A stretch of 7,103 nucleotides of DNA from Eubacterium sp. UBA3720 (GTDB lineage: Bacteria; Bacillota; Clostridia; Lachnospirales; Lachnospiraceae): positions 1 to 7,103 of the forward strand of contig DFHP01000002.1 of NCBI GenBank assembly GCA_002371335.1, in the 5' to 3' direction. A program made the position numbers and the translations under genes. The notes under the pieces were generated by a model. The model was not told where the DNA came from and did not search any database. It saw nothing but the letters and a program-made list of their open reading frames with translations. Below, one piece after another: positions 1-5,906 of the stretch. Position 1 is the stretch's first letter. Every line of letters begins with the position of its first letter.

Positions 1-230
1 GCTCTGCCGATCGTCTTTTTATTAAACTCGAATCCAAGTACCGCATCATTGGCGATCTGATCCTTTTTTTCAGGATCGATAACGGCGATATATCTCGTTG
101 TCTGAGTATTTTTCCAGCTGGGAGCAAATCTCGCTACTTCTACGATCTTTTCGATATCCTCTACAGTTACCGGCTGATCAGTAAATTTTCTGATACTTCT
201 TCTCGCTTTAATATTTTCAATAGCTGTCAT
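1..230 (-). CDS. Nitroreductase family protein, N-terminal part (cut by window edge)
   Basis: This is the first 76 residues of a flavin-dependent nitroreductase-like oxidoreductase; the rest lies beyond base 1. I translated it by hand from ATG at 230-228. It opens MTAIENIKARRSIRKF, and the Arg-Arg-Ser-(Ile)-Arg stretch near the N-terminus is the usual FMN-phosphate contact of this family. It continues with a helix, then APSWKNTQ (about residues 37-44), the second family signature (normally APS..N.Q, lining the flavin site), and then a strand RYIAVI. Members use NAD(P)H and bound FMN to reduce nitro-aromatics, quinones or other acceptors, usually as cytoplasmic dimers of about 170-220 residues. 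A ribosome site AGAGG (240-244) lies 9 bases before the ATG. The 138-bp gap from the MATE stop shows no clear terminator, so read-through from the upstream operon is possible. The physiological substrate cannot be told. Confidence 0.88.
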   Translation of the reverse strand, partial: MTAIENIKARRSIRKFTDQPVTVEDIEKIVEVARFAPSWKNTQTTRYIAVIDPEKKDQIANDAVLGFEFNKKTIGR

Positions 231-325
231 ATGTGTTTACCTCTTTCTGTCATTTTTTATAAAAAGACGACTGATTCAATACTACTTTACCATATTTCAA
301 TTAATTGTGCACCCTTTATTGCCCG

Positions 326-347
326 CGAAACCGGGGACGTAGTTTCG
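326..347 (-). terminator. Weak hairpin after the MATE gene
   Basis: CGAAAC (326-331) and GTTTCG (342-347) can form a 6-bp stem with a 10-base loop in the gap between the MATE stop and the nitroreductase start. No T-run follows on the minus strand, so this is at best a weak or Rho-assisted end, or a processing hairpin. Transcription may continue into the nitroreductase gene. Confidence 0.25.
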
Positions 348-368
348 TTCCGCCTGCTTTTGCATGTG

Positions 369-1739
369 TCATATCATTGTTTCCCGCATTCTGCGAAGTT
401 CGGGCATTACAGTCAAAATCATCGTGATAAAACACGCCGTTCCGCCGATCACGTTAGATACAGGTTCCGCCATGAATACGCCGTCAGTTCCAAGCCCTAA
501 AAGATAAGGCAGAATAAAAGTCAGCGGCACAACGATGATCACTTTCCTGAATATGGAAAAGAAAACTGCTTTTCCTCTCTTGTTCAGCGCTTTAAAAGTC
601 GTCTGCCCGGCATATTGCAGCGTCATAAATATGAACGCAAAGAAATACAGATGCAGCGTGGGAATTGCCTGCTTAAGTATTGTCCTGTCGGAGCTGAATA
701 TTCTGATAAAAAACGCCGGTTTCAGGATGATCAGCAGCCAGATAAAAAGCGCGTAAATAAAGCCCGCCAGAGTCATGACCAATATCCCTTTTTTCACCCT
801 GTCAGGTTTTTTTGCCCCATAATTAAAGCTGATCACCGGAGAAGAGCCCTCAGATATTGCATGGATCGGCAGCTCCAGCATCTGGCGCACAGATGAAACA
901 ATTGTCATGATAGATATATACACATCTCCTCCGCATCTGCCAAGCACATTATTACAGCAGATCTGCACCAGACTGTTAGTGAACTGCATTACAAACGACG
1001 CTGTTCCAAGCGCAGTAATATCAAATATTTTCTTTTTGTTTGCCCTTACTTCGCCAAAACCCATCCTGCGGATCCTGATCCTGCTTCTTTTTGTAAGGAA
1101 GAATAATACAAAAACAGCAGAAATGCACTGGGAAATAACCGTTGCCGCCGCGGCCCCCCTTACGCCCCATCCGAACCTGAAAATAAATACCGGATCCAAA
1201 ATAATATTCGCCAGGGCTCCAACTGTGACGGATGCCATGCCCGCCAGCGGAAAACCCTGGGCGTTTATATACGGATTCATGCCTGTCGCTATCATGGAAA
1301 AAACCGTGCCAAGCATATAGATCCTGATATATGGCAGAGCATAGGACATTGCCGCGTCAGAGGCGCCGAAAAGATACAGTATCGGCCTTGCAAAAACCCA
1401 CACTATGATCATCAGTATCAGCGCAGTTCCAACCTCGAGCACAAAAGCCAGATTCATGATGACCTCTGCAGCCTTATCCTCGTTTTTCCCACGCGCGATC
1501 GCGAAAAGCGGCGAACCGCCGTTTCCGTACAGACCCGTAAAAGCAGCTATCATAACGATGATCGGAAAGCAAAGCCCAATGGCTCCCAGAGCCGCCGTGC
1601 CTGCTTCCGGTATCCTTCCTACGTACACCCGGTCAACTATATTATACAGAAGATTCAGCATCTGGGCTGCCAGCATCGGCATTGCCGTCTGGAATATGCT
1701 TTTAGTGATGCTTCCTTCAGAAAAATCCACCTGTCTCAT
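369..1739 (-). CDS. MATE family multidrug/metabolite efflux transporter
   Basis: This is a polytopic membrane protein of 456 residues, the normal length for MATE (multi-antimicrobial extrusion) transporters, which use a Na+ or H+ gradient to export cationic drugs or metabolites. The N-terminal motif around residues 27-42 (QMLNLLYNIVDRVYVG) and the GGSPLFAIARGK stretch (about 74-85) are typical of the MepA/DinF-like MATE branch. Hydrophobic segments run the whole length in two halves, consistent with about 12 helices and two MatE repeats. The second half has the matching FVMQFTNSLVQ and GSSPVISFNYGA segments. The protein ends in a short charged tail. The ATG at 1739-1737 is preferred: it lies 2 bases after the radical SAM stop, and GGAGAG (1750-1755) sits 10 bases before it. 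An in-frame TTG at 1757 adds only six residues and is itself the start of that ribosome site. The overlap-like spacing implies translational coupling with the radical SAM gene. The substrate is unknown. Confidence 0.93.
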   Translation of the reverse strand: MRQVDFSEGSITKSIFQTAMPMLAAQMLNLLYNIVDRVYVGRIPEAGTAALGAIGLCFPIIVMIAAFTGLYGNGGSPLFAIARGKNEDKAAEVIMNLAFVLEVGTALILMIIVWVFARPILYLFGASDAAMSYALPYIRIYMLGTVFSMIATGMNPYINAQGFPLAGMASVTVGALANIILDPVFIFRFGWGVRGAAAATVISQCISAVFVLFFLTKRSRIRIRRMGFGEVRANKKKIFDITALGTASFVMQFTNSLVQICCNNVLGRCGGDVYISIMTIVSSVRQMLELPIHAISEGSSPVISFNYGAKKPDRVKKGILVMTLAGFIYALFIWLLIILKPAFFIRIFSSDRTILKQAIPTLHLYFFAFIFMTLQYAGQTTFKALNKRGKAVFFSIFRKVIIVVPLTFILPYLLGLGTDGVFMAEPVSNVIGGTACFITMILTVMPELRRMRETMI

Positions 1740-1741
1740 TT

Positions 1742-2611
1742 TTATAAAGCTCTCCAACGTTCTTTCCGGAATCTTCCCTGTTCACGTATCCCATGGATCT
1801 GCTGTATCATCATTGGAATATCTTCATTAAGATTTCCCTTCAGCAGCATATAATTCGAAGCATGATTTGCTCTGAAAACGGATCCCTCCGAATCCACATT
1901 TGAAAGAAACAGTTCCATTTCATCCACAACCTCATCAGGCGTCAGAAGCTCTATCCTGCCTTCCCGGAGATCCTTCAGCATCGGTGCTCCTTCCTCTATC
2001 ATTAAAGTAAGAAATCCCACATAATCGGGTTTCATTCTGGAAATCGCCGAGGCACTTTCAATTGCATGTTCCCGAAACAGTTCACGTCCTCCGAGTCCGG
2101 AGATCAGGGTGACTGATGTCCGAATGCCGGCGCTCTTTAGGCGCTGTCCGGCTTCCACTATCTCATCCGCAGAGGCTGCTTTTTTTACTCTTCGGAGCAC
2201 TTCATCGCTGCCCGACTCCAGACCCATATAGACCATATCCAACCCTGCTTCTTTCAACAGACGGAGCTCATCCTTCGTTTTTCCCAGCACATCACCCGGA
2301 GCTCCATAGGAAGTGATCCGTTCTGCGGATGGGAATGTCTGTCTCAATACCTTCAGTATCTGCAGCAGCTGATCTGTCGGTATGATAAGAGCATCTCCGT
2401 CGGCCAGAAATATCCTGCGAATATTATCGCCCGTCTGAAAATAAACATCCTGTATATCCGAAATGATCTCATCCATCTTTCTTATACGGAATTTTTTATC
2501 CTTATACATCGTACAGAAGGTGCACTCATTTCTCGCACATCCTATTGTTACCTGCAATATGAAGCTTCTGGCTTCACTTGGCGGCCTGTAGACCGCTCCT
2601 TCATATACCAT
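1742..2611 (-). CDS. Radical SAM protein, function unassigned
   Basis: This is a cytoplasmic iron-sulfur enzyme of 289 residues. The radical SAM cluster motif is GCARNECTFC (residues 24-33): Cys25, Cys30 and Cys33. The spacing is C-X4-C-X2-C rather than the common C-X3-C-X2-C, as in a known subgroup that reads GC..N.CTFC. It should bind a [4Fe-4S] cluster and cleave S-adenosylmethionine. Further barrel motifs follow: FLADGDAL (68-75), YMGLESGSDEVLRRV (128-142) and TLISGLGG (168-175). The C-terminal part has FRANHASNYMLLKG (246-259), a conserved tail of this subgroup. There is no B12 domain and no SPASM-type second Cys cluster. The start is firm: ATG at 2611 follows GGAGGG (2617-2622) by 5 bases. 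It is coupled to the downstream MATE gene, which could export its product or protect against it. Such proteins are often labelled Elp3-like or coproporphyrinogen-oxidase-like; that label is not proof of activity. Confidence 0.9.
   Translation of the reverse strand: MVYEGAVYRPPSEARSFILQVTIGCARNECTFCTMYKDKKFRIRKMDEIISDIQDVYFQTGDNIRRIFLADGDALIIPTDQLLQILKVLRQTFPSAERITSYGAPGDVLGKTKDELRLLKEAGLDMVYMGLESGSDEVLRRVKKAASADEIVEAGQRLKSAGIRTSVTLISGLGGRELFREHAIESASAISRMKPDYVGFLTLMIEEGAPMLKDLREGRIELLTPDEVVDEMELFLSNVDSEGSVFRANHASNYMLLKGNLNEDIPMMIQQIHGIREQGRFRKERWRAL
1750..1755 (-). promoter_or_regulatory. Ribosome binding site of the MATE gene inside the radical SAM 3' end
   Basis: GGAGAG on the minus strand lies in the last codons of the upstream gene and 10 bases before the ATG at 1739. 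It favours that ATG over the TTG at 1757, which immediately adjoins the GGAGAG and has no ribosome site of its own. The arrangement suggests that ribosomes finishing the radical SAM gene restart on the MATE gene. Confidence 0.7.
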
Positions 2612-2836
2612 TGTAACCCTCCGTTTTTATTGTTATTATCATATTCGAAACAGGGACTGCTGCGTTTCCACAGCAGTCCCCGCTATTTACTGTTATATAT
2701 AAATACTTCAGACGTCATATCGAAGCTCAGCTTTGATCAAAACATTTTGCTGGAATTATTAGTTATTACAGAATACGTATATTCTACTTCAACTAATTAA
2801 GAAAACCCGACGAACAAAGCTTTTACGGCTATCTCT
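2612..2836. other. Intergenic region between the CapA-like and radical SAM genes
   Basis: This 225-bp, mostly AT-rich gap must hold the end of the CapA-like transcript and the start of the radical SAM-MATE unit. It contains the hairpin at 2653-2680, the palindrome TTTGATCAAA (2732-2741) and the inverted repeat AGAATA-cgta-TATTCT (2770-2785). Runs such as TATGAT (minus strand, just left of the hairpin) resemble -10 boxes, but I could not pair any with a good -35 box. No open frame here looks real. Confidence 0.5.
2653..2680 (-). terminator. 10-bp perfect hairpin, probable terminator or leader structure
   Basis: GGGACTGCTG (2653-2662) pairs exactly with CAGCAGTCCC (2671-2680) around an 8-base loop. 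On the minus strand it is followed by TGTTTCG, a poor U-tract. It lies 157 bases past the CapA-like stop and 41 bases before the radical SAM start. It may terminate the CapA-like transcript, or it may be a 5' leader hairpin of the radical SAM mRNA if that promoter lies further right. Confidence 0.45.
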
Positions 2837-4885
2837 TTAATAGGAATCTTCACTGTATGTTTCGTCATACGACTCATCATAACTCTCATCATAATTCCCG
2901 CCATACGATTCATCATTACTGTTATCATATGAATTTCCATAGCTTTCATCATATGATCCGCTGCTGTTTTCATCATCTGATCTGCTGCTGTTCTCCGAAG
3001 AATCCGATGATAAAGAGTTATCCGAAGGCAGCCTTCCTGTCGGCGCAGAATACTGACTCAGGAAGCCGTCCTTATTCAGATATTGCGCAGGAATATTGGC
3101 CGCAATCACCTGATTTATATAATCAAGAGTCATCGGCTCGCCATCATAATCCTCAACGCCATGAAGTTTCGCAAGCTGCTCCGTATACTGAGACACCGGA
3201 TAAATAACAGTATCCTCACGATCGGCCACATAATGCGTTACGACCGGCATAAAGTTCATAGTTTCAGCGGCGACCTGACCAGTAGCATTATCCTTTGTCA
3301 CCTTTACGGTAAGCAATCCGCTGATCAGCTGATTCCTTGACTGCTGTCCTGACAGGAAATTACCGCCGGAATACAGCACCGGACATCTGGCCCCGTCCCC
3401 GGCTCTTGTAAGAACATCCAGCTTCTGCAGGATATGAGGATGGTTTCCAAAGATCAGATCAGCGCCCCAGTCAACCATCTTCTGCGCCATCTGCTCCTGA
3501 TCTGTATTGCACTCTTCCTCGCCTTCTTCGCCCCAGTGCGCATGTACCACGACAAAATCAGCTTCAGATCTTGCGGTTTCGATCAATTCCCTGACGAGAT
3601 CTTCATCCGTCAGCATCGGCATCTGAATCTCCGAATCAGTTGAAAGCGGCTCATTCGTTATATCAGTGAATCCCAGGAACGCCGTCTTTATACCGTTTTT
3701 CTCAATGATCCGGATATTTCTCATATCCTCCTCATTGCGGTAAAGGCCTACGTAAGCTATTCCTTTGGAATCCCAGTAATCCAATGTCGCCGAGGCGCCT
3801 TCCTCTCCCATATCCAGCGCATGATTATTTGCCTGATTTATGATATCGAAACCTGCGTCGATCAGCGCATCACCATCCTCGGTCGGCGTATCGAACAGAG
3901 GGTATCCGGACGGATCCGCAATGGCAGTAGCCAGAGGGCTCTCCTGGTTTACCGTTGCAATATCTGCAGCCTGAATATAGGGCTTCACATACTGATAGTA
4001 TGGCGTAAAATCATATCCACCGGCAGTCTGCGCATGCTCATACAGCGCCTCATGGATCAGATTATCTCCCGTTCCCAGTATCGTCACTGAACTGGTGCCG
4101 GTTGTTTCTGCCGCGGTGCCGGCTTCTTCAACAGATGATGAGGATACGTTCAGCTCTGATCCGGACTCTGTTCCGACCGAATTATTATTTCCCGACCCCT
4201 TCGTAACGACGCTGCGGATTGCCAGGATCACCATTACGATGATCAGCAGAACAAACATAACTGCCAGAACTCTGCTGAGAACGGCTCCCGTGTCCACTCT
4301 TCGTCTGTTTCTTCTTCCTGCTGAAGATTTTCTATTTGATGAAGATCTGTCTGATGTGTTCCTGTGTCCGGAATCTCTGCTTCTCTGATCCCGGGAGGAT
4401 CTTTCCTGTGACCTGTTTATGGAAGATACCGGTCTTCTGGATGTCTGTCCTCTGCGCGGGGATCTTCTGCGGACGGAACTGCTGCTTCCTGCCGGTCTTC
4501 CTGTATTTCTTCTGTTTGATCCGGAACTTCCGGCACGGCCGGTTTCATCGATTTCCCTCAGAAGATCATCTATATCCTCACGATCATCGCCTGACAGATT
4601 TGAGGTTCTGTTTACACGATCCTTTTCATAACGTTCATACCGGTTGGCACGTCTTCTGTAAGACTGATCTCCGGACGAACTTCTTCGAGATTCACGTAAT
4701 GTACTTTCAGCCGGTCTTCGTCTGTTTTTCGGCGCTGTAGCAAGTGATATCCCTTCGCCCGTCTGTTTTCTTTTACCCGGTCTGCCGGCGTTTACTCTGC
4801 GCGAAACATCCCTATCAGACACTCTTCTTTTTTTCGTTTTCCTGTTACGGTTTATTTTGTCTTCATTATAAGTGCGATCGCTCAT
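2837..4885 (-). CDS. CapA/PgsA-type membrane protein with metallophosphatase-like ectodomain
   Basis: The protein has 682 residues from ATG at 4885, chosen because AAGGGGG (4893-4899) lies 7 bases upstream; a 28-residue in-frame extension to 4969 has no ribosome site. Residues 1-200 are Arg/Ser/Asn-rich, basic and almost surely disordered, with one acidic helix-like patch (GDDREDIDDLLREIDE, about 99-114). One transmembrane helix follows (about 203-225), with positive charges before it, so the N-terminus is inside. After a Ser/Thr/Glu linker comes the PGA_cap (CapA) domain (about 267-562), with metal-site-like motifs GTGDNLIH (271-278), NQES (313-316), NNHALD (353-358), VHAHWG (447-452) and GNHPH (480-484). 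The last 60 residues are an acidic Tyr/Asp/Glu/Ser tail. CapA/PgsA proteins act with CapB/CapC in poly-gamma-glutamate synthesis, but those genes are absent here. Solitary Clostridial members have unknown roles, possibly on cell-wall or surface polymers. No convincing promoter was found. Confidence 0.9.
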   Translation of the reverse strand: MSDRTYNEDKINRNRKTKKRRVSDRDVSRRVNAGRPGKRKQTGEGISLATAPKNRRRPAESTLRESRRSSSGDQSYRRRANRYERYEKDRVNRTSNLSGDDREDIDDLLREIDETGRAGSSGSNRRNTGRPAGSSSSVRRRSPRRGQTSRRPVSSINRSQERSSRDQRSRDSGHRNTSDRSSSNRKSSAGRRNRRRVDTGAVLSRVLAVMFVLLIIVMVILAIRSVVTKGSGNNNSVGTESGSELNVSSSSVEEAGTAAETTGTSSVTILGTGDNLIHEALYEHAQTAGGYDFTPYYQYVKPYIQAADIATVNQESPLATAIADPSGYPLFDTPTEDGDALIDAGFDIINQANNHALDMGEEGASATLDYWDSKGIAYVGLYRNEEDMRNIRIIEKNGIKTAFLGFTDITNEPLSTDSEIQMPMLTDEDLVRELIETARSEADFVVVHAHWGEEGEEECNTDQEQMAQKMVDWGADLIFGNHPHILQKLDVLTRAGDGARCPVLYSGGNFLSGQQSRNQLISGLLTVKVTKDNATGQVAAETMNFMPVVTHYVADREDTVIYPVSQYTEQLAKLHGVEDYDGEPMTLDYINQVIAANIPAQYLNKDGFLSQYSAPTGRLPSDNSLSSDSSENSSRSDDENSSGSYDESYGNSYDNSNDESYGGNYDESYDESYDETYSEDSY
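2840..2959 (-). repeat. Degenerate repeats encoding the acidic (S/N)YDE tail
   Basis: The last 40 codons of the CapA-like gene repeat variants of Ser-Tyr-Asp-Glu, e.g. YDESYDESYDETY near the end, in an imperfect 12-15 base periodicity (plus strand seen as tcatcata/tcatacga-like units). The unit is in frame, so gain or loss of copies would change tail length without breaking the gene. It is low-complexity coding sequence, not a separate element. Confidence 0.65.
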
Positions 4886-4892
4886 AATGCAT

Positions 4893-4899
4893 CCCCCTT
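4893..4899 (-). promoter_or_regulatory. Ribosome binding site fixing the CapA-like gene start
   Basis: AAGGGGG on the minus strand stands 7 bases before the ATG at 4885-4883. The upstream in-frame ATG at 4969 lacks any purine-rich site at the right distance. The 28 extra residues it would add (Cys-containing, starting MIDCNDLKG) do not resemble the following basic region. Confidence 0.75.
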
Positions 4900-5012
4900 G
4901 CGTGTCCTTTTTACAAATAAACCACATATAACCTTTTCTTTTTCCTTTGAGGTCATTGCAGTCTATCAATCATTAAGTCTTTACCCAAAGGAATCATGAG
5001 AACACGTAGTTA

Positions 5013-5051
5013 TTCCTTCACGGTATCCGCTCCTGCGGAACCGTGAAGGAA
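5013..5051. other. Long hairpin, 12-bp plus 5-bp stem
   Basis: TTCCTTCACGGT (5013-5024) pairs exactly with ACCGTGAAGGAA (5040-5051). Within it, TCCGC (5026-5030) pairs with GCGGA (5035-5039) around a 4-base loop, leaving one bulged A. That gives 17 base pairs in 39 bases. Neither strand has a T-run after it, so it is not a standard intrinsic terminator. It may be part of a structured RNA or a repeated intergenic hairpin element. Confidence 0.6.
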
Positions 5052-5095
5052 CCGCGATATGCTTTTATCCGGCGCTATACGCGCCTGAAGCGGGA

Positions 5096-5116
5096 GTCAT
5101 ATCTTTCTGATATGAC
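5096..5116. other. 8-bp hairpin GTCATATC/GATATGAC
   Basis: GTCATATC (5096-5103) and GATATGAC (5109-5116) form a perfect stem with a 5-base loop. It sits between the GGCGC/GCGCC stem (5071-5085) and the bulged terminator-like stem. Its right arm overlaps the left arm of that stem by three bases (5114-5116), so the two stems can compete at their edge. Confidence 0.55.
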
Positions 5117-5173
5117 ATTGTCACAGCAAAAACGACGTCTGCTGTAACTGCTGTGACATTTCAATGTCTTTTT
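5114..5173 (+). terminator. Terminator-like hairpin with T5 tail on the plus strand
   Basis: GACATTG (5114-5120) pairs with CAATGTC (5162-5168), and TCACAGCA (5121-5128) pairs with TGCTGTGA (5149-5156), separated by a 5-base bulge (5157-5161). The stem is directly followed by TTTTT (5169-5173) on the plus strand. No plus-strand gene is known here, so it could end an antisense or small RNA, or serve as a converse-strand end of the HIT transcript, where the T-run would be missing. An alternative closing is TGTCACAGCA (5119-5128) with TGCTGTGACA (5149-5158). Confidence 0.4.
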
Positions 5174-5193
5174 ACATGTCTGGAAATATCCGG

Positions 5194-5616
5194 TCAGATA
5201 TTTAATTCCTTTTTCAATGCATTGATCATTTCCTGATACTCTTCATCGGAAAGGAATACCGGATCCGGATTTGTAATGGCAAAGCTTCCGCCGAACTCAA
5301 ATCCACCCTCGTACTTAGGCACGATATGGAAATGAAGATGAGGATTCGTGTCACCGAAAGATCCGAGATTGATCTTTGTGCATCCCCAAAGTTTCTTGAT
5401 CGCGCCTGAAGCTGCTGCCAAATCTTCTGCGTAATCTGCCCTCTCCTGCGGATCGCATTCACAAAGCTCTTTCTTATGATTCTTAAGAGCAAGCGCACAG
5501 CGGCCTTTATGAGACTGATCCTTGAAAAGATAAAGAACGCCCGCCTTCATCTCTCCTACCTTAAACATAATAGATTCACGTCCCTCATGGTGCTCATCAC
5601 AATAAAAACATCCCAT
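5194..5616 (-). CDS. HIT family (histidine triad) nucleotide-binding protein
   Basis: This is a cytoplasmic protein of 140 residues, the usual size for HIT proteins, which hydrolyse or transfer nucleotides from phosphoramidates, adenylates or dinucleotides. The triad is HLHFH (His93, His95, His97), followed by IVPKY, matching H-x-H-x-H-x-x. The N-terminus MGCFYCDEHHEG has a Cys3-X2-Cys6 pair that, with a later His (His47 is a candidate), may bind zinc as in many HIT proteins. GDTNPHLHFH at 88-97 is in the expected place. The ATG at 5616 is chosen because AGGAG (5626-5630) lies 9 bases upstream and because a good promoter (5696-5724) overlaps the longer open frame that begins at 5724. The leader would be about 70 bases. 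It is probably monocistronic, with hairpins downstream (5013-5173). The natural substrate is unknown. Confidence 0.92.
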   Translation of the reverse strand: MGCFYCDEHHEGRESIMFKVGEMKAGVLYLFKDQSHKGRCALALKNHKKELCECDPQERADYAEDLAAASGAIKKLWGCTKINLGSFGDTNPHLHFHIVPKYEGGFEFGGSFAITNPDPVFLSDEEYQEMINALKKELNI

Positions 5617-5625
5617 AACCAAACT

Positions 5626-5630
5626 CTCCT
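5626..5630 (-). promoter_or_regulatory. Ribosome binding site fixing the HIT gene start
   Basis: AGGAG, within AAAGGAGAG on the minus strand (5624-5632), is 9 bases upstream of ATG 5616. Together with the promoter overlap it excludes the 36-residue N-terminal extension up to 5724. Confidence 0.75.
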
Positions 5631-5695
5631 TTTTCTTCCAGATTTCCTGCTTCAGAAATGACGATTCCTGCCATTTCTTTACATAGATGGTTCTT

Positions 5696-5724
5696 ATTAT
5701 ACACCCAACTGCATAAATTTCCAA
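5696..5724 (-). promoter_or_regulatory. Sigma-A-type promoter of the HIT gene
   Basis: On the minus strand, TTGGAA (5724-5719, 4 of 6 to TTGACA) is followed after exactly 17 bases by a perfect TATAAT (5701-5696). Transcription should begin near 5688-5690, about 70 bases before the start codon. This is the best promoter in the window by sequence. Confidence 0.7.
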
Positions 5725-5737
5725 CCACCGTTGAGAA

Positions 5738-5802
5738 CAAAGTCCGCAAGCGGACCTAAACTACCCAGCCCCTTAATCTTGAGGGAAGCGAACCGGACTT
5801 TG
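5738..5802 (-). other. 65-bp element with competing stems (CAAAGTCCG/CGGACTTTG)
   Basis: CAAAGTCCG (5738-5746) is the exact inverted copy of CGGACTTTG (5794-5802). The inner part of the first arm, GTCCG (5742-5746), can instead pair with CGGAC (5751-5755) around a 4-base loop. The two foldings exclude each other. Read on the minus strand, the short local stem comes last and is followed by TTTGTTCTC, like a weak terminator, while the distal arm would act as an antiterminator. A third weak stem, CCCT/AGGG (5770-5773/5782-5785), lies between. It is located between the isomerase terminator and the HIT promoter. It could be a cis-regulatory RNA or a dispersed intergenic repeat. Confidence 0.45.
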
Positions 5803-5807
5803 CGCGC

Positions 5808-5845
5808 CGCCGCACGGCTGCGCAGCTGCCTTCCTCTGTGCGGCG
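5808..5845. other. GC-rich 8-bp hairpin CGCCGCAC/GTGCGGCG
   Basis: CGCCGCAC (5808-5815) pairs with GTGCGGCG (5838-5845). The enclosed 22 bases hold GGC/GCC and GCTGCGCAGC self-complementary pieces. The block is much richer in GC than the flanking intergenic DNA and sits next to the 5738-5802 element, so the two may form one structured unit. Confidence 0.5.
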
Positions 5846-5867
5846 TGTGCATCCCCCGGAGGGTTTA

Positions 5868-5900
5868 TGTCATAGGAAATGATCGTAATTTCCTATGACA
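5868..5900. other. 13-bp perfect hairpin downstream of the isomerase terminator
   Basis: TGTCATAGGAAAT (5868-5880) and ATTTCCTATGACA (5888-5900) form an uninterrupted 13-bp stem with a 7-base loop. On the minus strand it follows the main terminator by only six bases and is followed by TAAACCC. It is probably a second, backup stop or a 3'-end stabilising hairpin. Confidence 0.55.
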
Positions 5901-5906
5901 AACTAA

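Larger units (their letters stand above)
4886..5193. other. Intergenic region between the HIT and CapA-like genes
   Basis: About 308 bp without a gene. The right part (5013-5173) is packed with hairpins, described separately. The left part (4900-5012) is purine-rich on the minus strand and should hold the CapA-like promoter. The best candidate I found there (TTGGGT, 17 bases, TAGACT on the minus strand, roughly 4958-4988) is weak. The HIT transcript must also end within the hairpin block. No coding frame is supported. Confidence 0.5.

Noticed and set aside
231..500. Plus-strand open frame of 89 codons across the nitroreductase-MATE gap
   Set aside because: It overlaps the MATE 3' end on the opposite strand, has no ribosome site, and its product resembles no known protein.
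1740..1757. TTG start of the MATE gene six residues upstream
   Set aside because: The TTG adjoins the GGAGAG ribosome site of the better ATG at 1739 and has no site of its own.
907..1830. Several plus-strand open frames opposite the MATE gene
   Set aside because: They are antisense to a clear transmembrane protein. Their composition follows the complement of hydrophobic codons and they lack start signals.
2840..3000. Regular short repeats that could suggest a CRISPR array
   Set aside because: They are imperfect, 12-15 bases long, without unique spacers, and lie in frame inside a coding tail.
4095..4740. Plus-strand open frames opposite the Arg-rich part of the CapA-like gene
   Set aside because: They are shadows of repeated Arg/Ser codons; the Leu/Phe/Cys-rich products look like reverse-complement artefacts.
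5013..5173. Inverted repeats as ends of a transposon or MITE
   Set aside because: Each repeat is a local hairpin; there are no outer terminal inverted repeats, no target duplication and no transposase.
5794..5830. Resemblance of the minus-strand AAAGTCCGG to the conserved 5' core of RNase P RNA
   Set aside because: Only a short piece matches; the preceding GAGG and the other conserved regions are missing, and the block is too small.
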